A stretch of 64,000 nt of DNA from Chinchilla lanigera (lineage: Eukaryota; Chordata; Mammalia; Rodentia; Chinchillidae), in assembly GCF_000276665.1 (NCBI RefSeq), contig NW_004955473.1:4895357-4959356 (forward strand), read 5' to 3'. The notes beneath the pieces were generated by a model that was given only the letters and a program-made list of their open reading frames with translations, was not told where the DNA came from and made no database searches. Position numbers and translations under genes: made by a program. Positions 11,426 to 21,757 of this stretch are shown one piece after another. The stretch's first letter is position 1. The number at the start of each line of letters is the position of its first letter.

Positions 11426-11687
11426 TACATAATATAAAAATCATAATAAAAAGTCACTTAAATTCTGGTACTATATGGTATAAAATAGCAACAACAAACT
11501 AGTCATAATGGTAAAATATCGTTCAATTGGAAAGAGTAAAGACAATGTGTACTGTGTTTATAATAGGTGTTTAAGCAAGATGTTAAACCCTTAGTATCTT
11601 TGTGGAGTATGTCTGAGATTCTTCCTCAGTTTAGAAAAAGGATGGACCAGTGGAGGAAAGGAGTTACTGTGTAAGAATGGGATGCAG

Positions 11688-11836
11688 GCCGGGTGTGGTA
11701 GCACACGCCTATAATCCCAGCACATAGGAGGCTGATGCAAGAGGATCAGTGTGAGTTCAAGGTCAACCTGGGCAACCTAGAGAGTGCAAGGCCAGCTTCA
11801 GCTACACAAGATCCAGTCTCAAAAACAAACAAAAGA
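11688..11836 (+). repeat. B1 SINE
   Basis: Full-length, A-rich tail with interspersed C; about 525 bases upstream of exon 3. Confidence 0.88.
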
Positions 11837-12362
11837 AAATAAATAAATTTTTAAAAATAGGATACAGGTGGCCCCTTTTCCAAGCATCTAAGTACCTGGC
11901 AATACCTGGAATGTCTATCAAGAAAATCTAGACTTCTACTGAGGCCACAACTTCTACTAAGGGCACATAGAGTGTTTTCACATCTAGTGTCCAGCATAGT
12001 CTAAAACCCATTTCTGTAAACCCATTTAAACTTGATTTAAAGTTTAGCCCTGTTTAATACTTCTTAGTGTAAGAAATTGTTGCTTTATCTGTACTTTCAA
12101 AATTAAATAGGACAGTTCTGTACAAAGAGCCTCAGAATATCTGACACTGGCACATTTTCATCTACTTTTACATAATCTTTTCACGCCAATTGTGTGTACT
12201 CCTGATGTTTTTTTCTTAAGATCTTTGCCTTTAGTGATTTTTAACATAGAGGAACTAACCTTGTGTAGACAAAAGCTTCTCATTTAATTGAAAGGTGATA
12301 CTACTTTATGGTGTGGTTTAGCCGCATGGTGAAGTAAACTTTCTCCATGTTTGGATCTACAG

Positions 12363-12462
12363 GCCTACAAGACTATAAAAAACGACCAGAAACGATACAA
12401 TGAAAGAATCTCAGGGTTAGGGCTGACACCAGAAGAGAAACAGAGAAGAGCTGCATTATCTG
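12363..12462 (+). CDS. AIFM1: AIFM1 exon 3
   Basis: Encodes residues 84-116 (human numbering): [31 protein letters not shown], Ser. This is the charged stalk between the membrane anchor and the FAD domain. The family's processing sites lie in and just after this region (removal of the presequence, and later release of soluble AIF by calpain/cathepsin-type cleavage). It is 100 nt, acceptor tctacag, donor TCTG|gtgagt. Differences from human (KNDQK for KEDEK, EEKQRR for EQKQKK) are conservative and rodent-like. An open frame continues some distance into intron 3; this is not coding. Confidence 0.97.
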
Positions 12463-12664
12463 GTGAGTGTGCCATTAGTTCTTGCTCTATGAGACTCATA
12501 AAGGGAGTTACAAACAGTCTGAGTGCTAAGATTTCTAGGTATCTTACAGTAGTGATGTCAGAGATTTTAAGCTTGTAGCAACTGTAGTATTACCCCAGAA
12601 CTGAGAGCAATTTGTTAAAGTATTTGGCTAGCGTTTGGGCTTGAGAATAAAAGTAGTGATGATT

Positions 12665-12788
12665 ATGATTACTTTTCTTTTTTTTTGGTTTTTCTCTGGT
12701 ACCGGGAACCGAACTCACGACCTTGCGCTTGCCAGGCAAGCGCTTTGCCGCTGAGCTAAATCCCCAGCCCCCATGATTACTTTTCTTT
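12665..12788 (-). mobile_element. ID SINE, antisense, perfect 16-bp target duplication
   Basis: Element 12681-12772 lies between identical flanks atgattacttttcttt (12665-12680 and 12773-12788). The reversed B box 'gaaccgaactcacgacc' and A box 'tgagctaaatccccagcc' are intact: a very young insertion 200 bases after exon 3. Confidence 0.95.
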
Positions 12789-12825
12789 ATATTACATTCT
12801 TTTTGTTTGTTTGTTTGTTTGTTTG

Positions 12826-12916
12826 TTTTTTGGTTTTTCTCCCGTACCGGGAACCGAACTCACGACCTTGCGCTTGCCAGGCAGGCGCTTTGCCGCTGAG
12901 CTAAATCCCCAGCCCC
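12826..12916 (-). mobile_element. Second ID SINE in tandem, antisense
   Basis: Separated from the previous copy by about 50 bases that include (TTTG)n. Near-identical body; flanks ctttttgttt / tttttttgttt suggest an independent insertion into a T-rich target. Confidence 0.92.
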
Positions 12917-13374
12917 CTCTTTTTTTGTTTATGTTAGATTAAAGGCAAGCTTGGTAAGGAAAACTACTGTGAAGTCATTTTTTTCAGTGAGGAAAATGTT
13001 TTGGTCCATTTTGAGTCTTTAGAGTTTTGAGTTTGTTAAAGTTGTATTTGCTTTCCTGAAGCATATAGTCCTAGCCATCACTTCCACCCCACATGATTCA
13101 CTTAGTTTTTCAGAGAAGAATGTTTTAATCCTTTAATAAGCCCCACAGTCTAGGTGGGTGGTTTGCATTGCTTTTTTCAATAGCAGTACTTCTTATTCTC
13201 CAACATTGTATATTAATCCCTGATTGACCTCCTGCTTGTTTCCTCTTTATTGCTAACAAAAGGTAAAACTGAACCTGATATTTTTCTAGTGGTCAGCAGA
13301 AAATTAATGGGAGGAGCAGAAACCTTCTAATACATAGTTTCTCATATTGGAGTTTTTTTGTTTTGTTTTATTGA

Positions 13375-13535
13375 AATACACGGGGGTATTTCAGGCCCTT
13401 CACATTGAGCTATATTTCCTGCCCATTTGTTGTTGTTTCTTTTGAGACAGGTTCTTAATAAGTTCCCCAGCCTAGGCTCAAACTGGTCTCCCAGAGTCCT
13501 GCAATTATATGCCTATACCGCCGTGCCTGGCTAAT
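13375..13535 (-). repeat. B1-dID composite SINE, antisense
   Basis: ID-like 'cacattgagctatatttcct' followed by 'gagacaggttcttaataag' and a reversed B1 5' part. Old copy. Confidence 0.65.
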
Positions 13536-13816
13536 CTATTTTAGAAATAACTAAATATCTAAGTAAGGTTCTAGTTCTATACAGACCTATGAATGACATT
13601 AGCAACTCATTTACCTCCTTTTTTTGGTAGTTTCACTTATAAAACGAAATGAAAGGAATACTTCCTTCCATCAGGATACTCTGAAGTGTTGTTGTTTTGC
13701 AGTGCTGCCACATGCTGCCACTGAGCTGCACTCGCAGCTCAGCAAGTGTGTTAAGCTTAGTATAAATACTGTGTTTTTCTAGATTTATATAAAGCATTGA
13801 GACAAGTAGAAGGCAA

Positions 13817-13980
13817 TGTTTGTTTATTTGTTTGTTTGTTTTGAGACAAGATCTGGCTAGATAGTTCAAGCAGGCCTTGAACTCACTGTGTAACCCAGGC
13901 TGGCTTTAAACTCGTAGTGATCTTGCTGCCTCAACCTCCCATGTGCTGGGATTACAGGCTCGCATTACCATGCCTAGCTG
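13817..13980 (-). repeat. B1 SINE, antisense
   Basis: (TTTG)n tail complement, then a full reversed B1 ending 80 bases upstream of exon 4. Confidence 0.88.
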
Positions 13981-14059
13981 TAGCCAGTTTTTTTAAAAAC
14001 AGTGGCAAAAAGTCATCTAAACTTAAAGAAGATTTACCATCTCTGGCTGTTGCTTACAG

Positions 14060-14187
14060 CTCCAGGAGGAGAACAACCAGTTCCTCAAGTCAGTGTACCA
14101 AGTCATGTTCCTTTCCTGCTTATTGGTGGGGGCACTGCTGCTTTTGCTGCGGCCAGATCCATCCGGGCTCGGGATCCTGGGGCCAGG
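14060..14187 (+). CDS. AIFM1: AIFM1 exon 4 (linker and FAD-binding Rossmann motif)
   Basis: Encodes a variable linker ([15 protein letters not shown]) and then [20 protein letters not shown], the dinucleotide fold whose GGG-T-A-A loop binds the FAD pyrophosphate. It is 128 nt, acceptor ttgcttacag, donor AGG|gtaagt. The linker is one residue longer than in human and differs at most positions, whereas everything from PSHVPF onward is identical. That is expected for a region that is flexible and near the proteolytic release site. Confidence 0.97.
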
Positions 14188-14297
14188 GTAAGTAAGGTGC
14201 ATGTTATTTTGCTTGGCAGCAAGGTTCAGTCTGCAAGCACTTAGCTAATGTGAACGCATTGACATTTGCCTCTTTTTAAATGACTTGGCTCTGATAA

Positions 14298-14525
<228 letters not shown>

Positions 14526-15349
14526 TAGACCGTGTACAGCTAATAGGAAGGATCACTTGGCTGTATACCAGAGTCCAGTATGGTATTCACTTGGTCCAGC
14601 TTAGAAGCAGCAAGCTACAAAGAGCATTATGGATTCTGTTTCTAGGTCTACCAACGATGGCAATTTAATGTTGGCCTCCAAAATACTAATGCCTCTTTTT
14701 CCAGAACCTTTAGATTAGACTTCTCTGGTAAAGATCAGCTTGTCCTGTGTTGTTGCTTCTTTATACTTGGCTGCACACAACTCGTAAAAGCAAAAGAAAC
14801 CGTTTAATGGCACTTTCTTTGACACCCAAGAAGGCATTCAGAATTGTGAGTGTAGAGTGAAAATACCATAAAGAAGACCCTCTTTATCAGAATGTTTGCA
14901 TTCTTGGAAGTATAGGTCTAGAAGTCCTTTCCTTATAAAGGACTCCTTATATCTCTCAATTCCAACAGGAGGTAGACTTCGTGAATATAAGAAGGGGATC
15001 AGAGCATTGAGGGAGACAGAAGGGGACAGGAAAGGGAAGTAAAAAGGATCCATATACTTTGTTTACATACTGATTCCCCTGATGAATGTATTTATTGTGT
15101 ATTACAAACATCTGCTAATTTTTAAATGGGAAGAAAAATAGGTTCTGCTAACCACACACACATAAAAGATCTCTCATTTCTAGTACCATGTTCTTTGGCT
15201 TTAAGTTTTTCCTCATTAGTGATCCCTTTAACAAGGGATTAAATTTTACAAACCTACCTGCCTCACCATTGTGGTTCATTTTCAGGCAGTACGCATACTT
15301 CCAATTAAGTTAGCCACCCCTTAAGTAACAGGTCATAATGAACTGTGTT

Positions 15350-15476
15350 TTTGATTTTTTTGGTTGGGGTCTTGCTGTGTTTCGCAGGCTGATCTCAAAT
15401 ACCTAGGCCTAAGAAGTCCTCCTACTCGGCCTCCTAAGCAGCTGGACTACAGGCACACACCACTGTGCTTGGCTTG
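15350..15476 (-). repeat. B1 SINE, antisense
   Basis: 'ggggtcttgctgtgtttcgc' to 'caccactgtgcttggct'; moderately diverged. Confidence 0.75.
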
Positions 15477-15510
15477 TTTCTAGCACATCATCTAGGAACT
15501 AGACTTTGTT

Positions 15511-15655
15511 TTCCATTGATTCTGTTTGTGTTTTTTTTGCAGGGGTGGAGGTTGGGTTTTTTTCCGGTACTGGGAATCGAACTACCGACCTTGCGCTTGC
15601 CAGGCCGGTGCTGTGCCGCTGAGCTAAATCCCCAACCTCCATTGATTCTGAAGAA
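15511..15655 (-). mobile_element. ID SINE, antisense
   Basis: The reversed ID body (about 15,540-15,640) is bounded by ccattgattctg at 15,514-15,525 and again at 15,639-15,650. The A box carries changes ('tgccgctgagctaaatcccc' is intact). Confidence 0.88.
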
Positions 15656-15739
15656 CTGATTTTAGTGTATATGTGAATGCCAGCCCCTTGAGTATCCCTC
15701 TTGTTCTTTGAAATGATCGTACATCTAGAGCCAGGTTTC

Positions 15740-16118
15740 TTGGCACCAATGATTGACATTTGGGACAGAATAACATTTCTTTGTGAGAGGTGGGACTGTC
15801 CTATGCATCACAGTCTGTTTGGACTTTTGTTTGTTTTGAGACGGGATCTCACTGTTTATTTCAGGCAGTGCTTAACTGCCTGAAATAGTGCCAGGCTGGC
15901 CTCAAACTCCTGCAGTCCTCTTGCCTCAGTCTCCCAAGTGCTGGGATCACAGGCATGTGCCACCACGCCCGGCTTTGCATCATAGGCTGTTTAATAGCAT
16001 CTCTGGCCTCTATCCGCTAGATATCAGTATCCTATCTGTATTATTACAACCAAGGATATCTCCTGGGGGCAAGTTTGCGGCCAATTTAGAACCACCGATC
16101 CAGAATACCTCTATCTAA
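15740..16118 (-). repeat. MER5A-like hAT fossil split by a B1
   Basis: Two pieces, about 15,740-15,825 and 15,976-16,118, together read as one MER5A-like nonautonomous hAT element ('tctggcctctatccgctag', 'aaggatatctcctgggggc', 'agaaccaccgatcc'). The B1 between them brought a target duplication (tgcatcacagtctgttt / tgcatcataggctgttt, two mismatches). Confidence 0.65.
15826..15975 (-). mobile_element. B1 SINE, antisense, containing a perfect hairpin
   Basis: A reversed B1 in which the middle part has been replaced by a 31-base perfect inverted repeat (15,857-15,887: 13-base arms tatttcaggcagt / actgcctgaaata, 5-base loop). The flanking B1 sequence on both sides is normal. Confidence 0.88.
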
Positions 16119-16227
16119 GCAAGTCACAACCAAGAGTTAGTCCCAGAGACTTACTCTGGAAAATGTTCCTACATTTTTTTCATGATGGACACAATTTTAC
16201 TAAAGATATAGGGGGAACCTATAGTAG

Positions 16228-16365
<138 letters not shown>

Positions 16366-17574
16366 TAGTAGGCTGCTGCCTTTATCAAGGCCTACAAAGA
16401 TGTCAACCCACAAGAAAGGTGACTGTTACGTCTTTCCTGCCATTGTAGTTCACCAAAGAAGGCCAGGGTTCTTTTAGAATTAATACTGCTTGGTGTGTCT
16501 GGCTGGGGAAAGCACTGGGATCAAAGCCTAGGAGTACCGTGCTAAATTTTCTCAGCGACGTCACATCGTTAGGACCATAACCTAAAAGTGGTTACTGTTT
16601 TCTCATTGCTCTCCTACCCGTCCTACTCCTTTCTCTTTTTACATATTAACTTTTCTCTGGGATTTTTTTTTCTTGGCATTTTCATCATTTATTGAAATCA
16701 AACAGCTGTGTGCTGTGTATAGGTCTGGTTCCTGGGTGGGCGGCAGGCAGGGCCAAGCTTGGTGGAGCAGAAGCAGCTTCTCTGGGATTATTGATGGCAA
16801 CAAATTGACAAATGTATTGCTGAAGGAGCAAAGCGCACAGTTATTGGAATCCAGAGCACAAGTGGAAGGGTTCATCTTTGATAGGAATAGGCACATTTCT
16901 CTCAGAAGGGGACATTACACAGAGAAGGTAAAATATAGGTCAGTAGCAAAACATTCTGCATTAAGGGTCCCCTGTGCGTAAATAACACACAGGCCCTGCC
17001 CTCTTGAGGTTAGCGATACTGGGTGGGAACATGGACAGATGATTATAACACATAGACGTGTAGAAGATAGAGATGCGGTGTGTTGTGGGGATTAGTGGGA
17101 AGAGTGCCCAGTAAAGTGGTGGAATCAGGGAAAGCTCTATGGAAGAGAAAATCTTGTAGAATGGCAGTGAAGAAGGCACAGATTAGAGAAGAACGAAGAG
17201 CATTCAAGTAAAAATGAATGGCATTGGCTCAAGGATATGGAAAAGCAAGGAAACAGGCAGGCAGGAAATTTGAGTAAGTGAGCGTCAGGAGGCAAAGCAG
17301 AGACGCTATAGTCGTTACAGCATACCATGCAGAAGAGCTGGAGCTTTACCTGCAATAGGGAGCTGTTGAATTTTAGGTGAGGATATAAAACTTGGAATGA
17401 ATTTTCAGTAATTACCGTTGGCTGTGATAAGGAAGGACTGCAAGAGAGTAAGACCAGAGAGAACATTTTAAAGATTTTTGCAATAGTCCAAGCAAGAGAT
17501 GTTGAGGGTCCAATTTTAGACAGTAGCAGTAATGCTGATAATAAAGTAGAAGAAAAAGGAAGCAAAAATTACGT

Positions 17575-17765
17575 AGTTCCTATTCTGGTCTTGTAGGCAC
17601 GGTTTTAAATGCCTTGTGTATATTGTCTCCTTTTATTGTCACAATAAGCTTATGGGGTAGGTTTATTTCCATTTCATAGAGAAAGAAATTGAGTTTTAAA
17701 AAATAAATTGTGATAATTTGCCTATACACACATAGCTAATAAGAGGCAGATTTGAACCCAGATCT
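17575..17765 (+). repeat. MIR SINE fossil
   Basis: 'ttgtcacaataagcttatgg', 'agagaaagaaattgag' and 'gcagatttgaacccag' appear in MIR order. Confidence 0.7.
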
Positions 17766-17799
17766 GTCTGAATGCAAAATTAAAACATAGACATGATTC

Positions 17800-17925
17800 T
17801 AGAGGCCAAGCTCTTTTTTTTTTGGTTTTTCTCCGGTACCGGGAACCGAACTCACGACCTTGCGCTTGCCAGGCAGGCGCTTTTGCCGCTGAGCTAAATC
17901 CCCAGCCCCTAGAGGCCAAGCTCTT
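17800..17925 (-). mobile_element. ID SINE, antisense, perfect 16-bp target duplication
   Basis: Identical flanks tagaggccaagctctt at 17,800-17,815 and 17,910-17,925 enclose a near-consensus reversed ID (17,816-17,909). Confidence 0.95.
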
Positions 17926-17960
17926 AATACTGTATTACTTCCTGATAGAAAAGTGATGGT

Positions 17961-18092
17961 GCCAGGTGTGGTGGTGCACACCTGTAATCCCAGCACTCGG
18001 GAGGCTGAGGCAGGAGGATGGCTGCAAATTTGAGGTCAGCCTGAACTGCATAGTGAGACCCTCTCTCAAAAACACAAAACAAAACAAAAAGT
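17961..18092 (+). repeat. B1 SINE
   Basis: Slightly shortened copy; A/C-rich tail 'aaacacaaaacaaaacaaaa'. Confidence 0.88.
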
Positions 18093-18664
18093 AATAGTCT
18101 GTGAAGTCCTGCACTGGGTTCCCAGCATCCCAGCACTGGAAGAACAAGCAAAGGGGACAACGAGTGAGAAACAGCTGAGGCCTGCTTAGGAGGCGACTGA
18201 AGGAAGCATCTGAGTGTGTAGAGGTGGGCTCCAGCTGAGACACACATTATGAGAGGAAGAACTAGTTTTAGGAGGAAGAGAAATGTCAGTGCTGGAGTTA
18301 TGTCCTGGTGCAAAAGTGTCTTCGGGGCAGCTGCATATGTGACTGTGACACTCAGGAGGAGGCCAGCTCAGGTAGAGATTCAGGAATTGAGAGTGTGTGT
18401 AGGAATTGAAACCATGAGGGTGGGTGGGGCCTGCCACGGAAGAGCTTCCTTAGTGAGAGGAGCAGGGCGATGCTCGAACCCTGGGCAGTCCCAGCATTCA
18501 GGAAACAAGCGTAACAAGGAGAATCTACAAAGGAGACGAGGGAAAACTTTACAGACAGCAGTGCGAAGAGAACCCAGGACAGCAGCCAGTGCTGAAGAGA
18601 GTTGCAAGGAGGATATGATGCACAGTGTTTCTCTAGCCTAGAAATCTGGGAAAAAAGGAGTTGT

Positions 18665-18770
18665 AGGCCTAGGGACGTAGCACATGGTAGAGCACATTGT
18701 TTATCATCCGCAAGTCCCCTGGGTTCAATCATTAACACCAAAAAAGAAAAAGAAAAAAGTAAGAGAGAAA
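18665..18770 (+). repeat. Old ID-like SINE
   Basis: 'gggttcaatcattaacacc' (B box and 3' end) followed by an A-rich tail; A box region 'gacgtagcacatggtagag'. Confidence 0.55.
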
Positions 18771-18810
18771 GCGAAAAAAAATTGAAATGTCCTGTTCAGT
18801 TTGCAGTTTA

Positions 18811-18952
18811 GATAATCCCAGCACCTGGGAGGCTGAGTCAGGAGGATCACTGTGAGTTCAAGGCCAGCCTGGGCTACATAGTAAGTTCAGGGACAGTCTG
18901 AATTACACAGCAAGACCCTGTCTCAAAAAACCAAAACCAAAACCAAACAAAA
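18811..18952 (+). repeat. B1 SINE lacking its first bases
   Basis: Starts at 'ataatcccagcacctggg' and keeps both internal units and an (AACC)n-like tail. Confidence 0.85.
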
Positions 18953-19134
18953 ATTAAAGGAGAGGTTTATTAGGGTTCATAGTTTAGTCCATAGTTGTCC
19001 AGCTTCCGAGGCAGAAATGCCACCTGTAAGTGCATGAGGGACATTTTAAATCTAAACCATGACACCACTCAGGTCATATTTATTACTGTTGACTACTGTT
19101 AGTGCTTGTTAAATTGCTTGTCTTGGCTACTAAA

Positions 19135-19240
19135 CTCTGAAGGCAGAAAATAATCTGTCTTCCTCACCACTCTGTCCCTAGCAGTTAGCACTACACCTGA
19201 AACATAGTTGGTGCTCAATAAATATTTCTGGAAATAATGG
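19135..19240 (+). repeat. MIR-like fragment
   Basis: 'ctctgtccctagcagttagc' with 'gtgctcaataaatatttctg' is a MIR 3' part. Confidence 0.6.
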
Positions 19241-19586
19241 TCTCACAGGTAGTAAGGAGTGGAGGAGACTAAAACCCAGTCTCTCAGGCATCAGAACTCA
19301 AGCTCAGAACCATAAGAAGAGGTAGCATTACCAGCTGGCTACTCAGGTGCTCAGCTTGCTTCCTATGACCGTTTATTATGTTATGGGGAAAGGGAAGAAA
19401 AGGCTTTATTCAAAGCTAGCTCCAAGGAAATGAGAGGCAACAGAAGGGGACAACAGACCACACCAGGCTGGCTTCAGCTCTCTTCGCTGTGGAAATGAAA
19501 CTGGACCCTGAGCTCTTGAGGCCAGCATCTGCAGTTCTGTCCATTCATCTGGGCTGAGGAGAGGAGCGGGTGGTGGTTACGGCCCT

Positions 19587-19772
19587 TGCCTAAGAAAGTT
19601 TGTTTTGTTTTGTCTTTTTGAGACAGGGTCTCACTATGCAGTTCAGGCTGGCCTTGAGCTCACTAGGTAGCCCAGGCTGGTCTTGAACTCGCAACGATCC
19701 TCCTGCCTCATCCTCCCAAGTGCTGGGATTACAGGCGTGTGCCACCACTCCTGGCCTGCCTAAGAAAGTTTG
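19587..19772 (-). mobile_element. B1 SINE, antisense, perfect 16-bp target duplication
   Basis: Flanked by tgcctaagaaagtttg (19,587-19,602 and 19,757-19,772). Body 19,603-19,756 is near consensus, showing that B1 was still mobile recently in this lineage. Confidence 0.93.
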
Positions 19773-20519
19773 GATAAGTAGCTCGTCCCTAAAATTAAAA
19801 TGTTCTGTTTTTAAAGTTCTCTTTTGCTGCTTATAGCAAGGGAATTAGGGGTGCCAGCAAGAGAACAGATCATCGACACAGATTAGGTAGAATGGAACAG
19901 CTGGCCAAAGAGAGCAATCAAAAGCACGTGTAGAAGACAGTGAGACTGAGAGAAAGTTGGGAAAATTGTGGCCCAAGAGTGAAATGTTGAGGGGGAAAGT
20001 AGTGCTTTAGGGGATAAGAAGAATCTGGATGTGGCTCTGAGGGAAAGTATGAACCGTGTTCCGAGGTCTTCAGTGGCTGAGAAGGAGTGGTCAGGAGGTG
20101 GCTTGGTAGTGGTGATTTGTAGGGAGATGGTGGTGTTCTGCAGAGGAGAGCGAAGGTACAGGAATTGGGAAGCAGTGGCAGCCTTGGGAAGCCTGCAAAG
20201 TGCCAGCAGCTGTGCCTGGCCTGTGCTGTGGTGTGTGGGTAAATGTCCAGTCTGCGTGTAAGCGGTCTTTGAGGGAGAGCCGAGGATCAGGGAAGACGAG
20301 TTGTTGAAGAAAGCATTGTGGGTGCAGGAGAGCTGTAACAAAGAAATGAGGACTCCAGTAGCCAAATAAAAAAGGCTGTCCAAATTCTGCATTCCCACAA
20401 ATCAGGTAGGACCTTTGAGGACAGGACCTGCTGGCTCTGATGTTGGGTACTTAGGAACTTGCACTGGGTAGCAGAAACTGTGGTTCCAATGACTACTTAG
20501 AGATGGTTGCTTTCTTTCT

Positions 20520-20645
20520 TTCTTTTTTTTTTTGTTTCTTGTTTTTTTTAAAACAAGGTCTCACTGTGGTCCAGGTTGGCAATCCTTCTGCCTCTGCCTC
20601 CCTAGCGCTGGGACTACAGGCATTTGCCACCATGCCTGGCCTTAG
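20520..20645 (-). repeat. B1 SINE, antisense, shortened
   Basis: T-rich start, 'acaaggtctcactgtggtcc', then a deletion of one internal unit and the reversed 5' end. Confidence 0.8.
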
Positions 20646-20689
20646 AGATCGTTTCTTAAAAATAATTCATTCTTCTCATTGGGCCAAAA

Positions 20690-20840
20690 GCTAAAAGGTC
20701 CAGAGGACTGGGTGGAAATATTCTGGAATTGGATGGTGGTAATGATTGCATGATGTGAATATACTAAAAACCACTGAATTATATGCTTTTAAATGGTAAA
20801 TTTTATGTTATATGGGTTATATCTCAATGAAATTCTTTTC
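20690..20840 (+). repeat. L1M 3' end fossil
   Basis: 'gatggtggtaatgattgcat', 'atactaaaaaccactgaatt' and 'gttatatctcaatgaaattc' are in the order of an old L1M 3' untranslated region. It ends 80 bases before exon 7. Confidence 0.7.
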
Positions 20841-20873
20841 ATAGCTCATTTCATCTCTCCCTCGTGTGCATGT

Positions 20874-20876
<3 letters not shown>

Positions 20877-20914
<38 letters not shown>
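20877..20914 (+). repeat. (TG)19 microsatellite at the exon 7 acceptor
   Basis: Nineteen uninterrupted TG units end six bases before the exon 7 boundary (gtacag, then exon). It fills the position where a polypyrimidine tract normally sits. A pyrimidine-rich stretch (tcatttcatctctccctc) lies further upstream at 20,846-20,863, and no AG dinucleotide occurs from 20,845 to 20,918, so a distant branch site is possible. Confidence 0.97.
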
Positions 20915-20915
<1 letters not shown>

Positions 20916-20920
20916 TACAG

Positions 20921-21005
20921 GTAGTACATCTGGATGTAAGAGGCAACATGGTGAGACTTAATGATGGCTCTCAGATCACCTATGAAAAGTGCTTGATTGC
21001 AACAG
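20921..21005 (+). CDS. AIFM1: AIFM1 exon 7 (FAD domain)
   Basis: Residues 233-260 and the first base of Gly261: [28 protein letters not shown]. It closes the FAD domain part with the ATG motif typical of this reductase fold (CLIATGG across the junction). It is 85 nt, acceptor gtacag preceded directly by a (TG) run, donor ACAG|gtagga. His for Gln and Gly for Asp (VVHLDVRGN) are also found in mouse. Because 85 is not a multiple of three, skipping would shift the frame. Confidence 0.96.
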
Positions 21006-21680
21006 GTAGGAATTTGTAGATGGCTGGCTTCCCTGCTCTGGTAGCTCATTCAAGTTTTACAGTCCAGCCTTCTCCATAGAAGCCATTACTACTTTATCTT
21101 AAGAAAGCTGAAACCCAGAGTCTTTGAAATGGGTGTCTTGTTACACAGCCTGGCTAAGTCCAGGAGCCTTGGATCATCAGCCCGCCTGGATTATCCTTGC
21201 CGTCCCTTCTGGTAAAAGCATCAAGAAGGTCACCATTTTCCTCTCCCTGCTTAGTGCTCACCCTGTGTCCTGAAAGTGATACAGGCTTCTGGCTTCACTG
21301 CCAATTTCCATGAGAAATCAGGAGAGACTGAAGCAGCTGGTGAGACCAGTGTTGCCATGGTAGCTGATGAAGCAATCCCCAGGAGAAACTAGAAGAGTAT
21401 GGAAGCATAAAGTGAGACCCTGTGGCCAGCCGTAGGGAGGGAAGACACTCCCTCCTCAGAAGAGCCCCAAATCAGTTCCCCTAAGGAAATTAATTGTAAT
21501 CCTGCTGTGAGGGCCAGGTGAAAGAACACAAAGCCATCTTACCCTGTGGTAGCTGCAGTGGCACCACCAAGGAGCACACAATCACCCCAAGTCACAGTAG
21601 GAGAGCCTCACTTGGGGGAGCTCATTTGAGCTGGCTCCTGCCTGCGGCTAGGCTAAAGGGTTTCCTCCTCTTACTTCTAG

Positions 21681-21757
21681 GAGGCACGCCAAGAAGTCTG
21701 TCTGCCATCGATAGGGCTGGAGCAGAGGTGAAGAGCAGAACGACACTTTTTAGAAAG
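21681..21757 (+). CDS. AIFM1: AIFM1 exon 8
   Basis: Completes Gly261 and encodes [25 protein letters not shown] (262-286), identical to human. This stretch lies near the surface basic residues implicated in DNA binding in the family. It is 77 nt, acceptor ttacttctag, donor AAG|gtaatt. Confidence 0.97.

Larger units (their letters stand above)
7296..12362 (+). other. AIFM1: AIFM1 intron between exons 2b and 3
   Basis: A 5-kb intron with SINEs described separately and an old interspersed repeat at about 9000-9395 (starts 'ttagttccttggactgccgt', ends 'gaattaggagaggacatgaac') that resembles retroviral-LTR-related mammalian repeats; I do not assign a family. Stretches 8050-8650, 9400-9900, 10210-11130 and 11850-12300 show no gene or named repeat, apart from an ID-like remnant near 10,585-10,640. 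Confidence 0.7.

Noticed and set aside
12351..12578. Start codon just before exon 3 with an open frame through it
   Set aside because: Exon 3 is internal and begins at the acceptor at 12,363; the upstream ATG and the downstream extension are intronic.
19883..20398. 171-codon frame (-) in AIFM1 intron 6
   Set aside because: Ser/Leu/Thr-rich, in old repeat-like sequence, no homology recognised.
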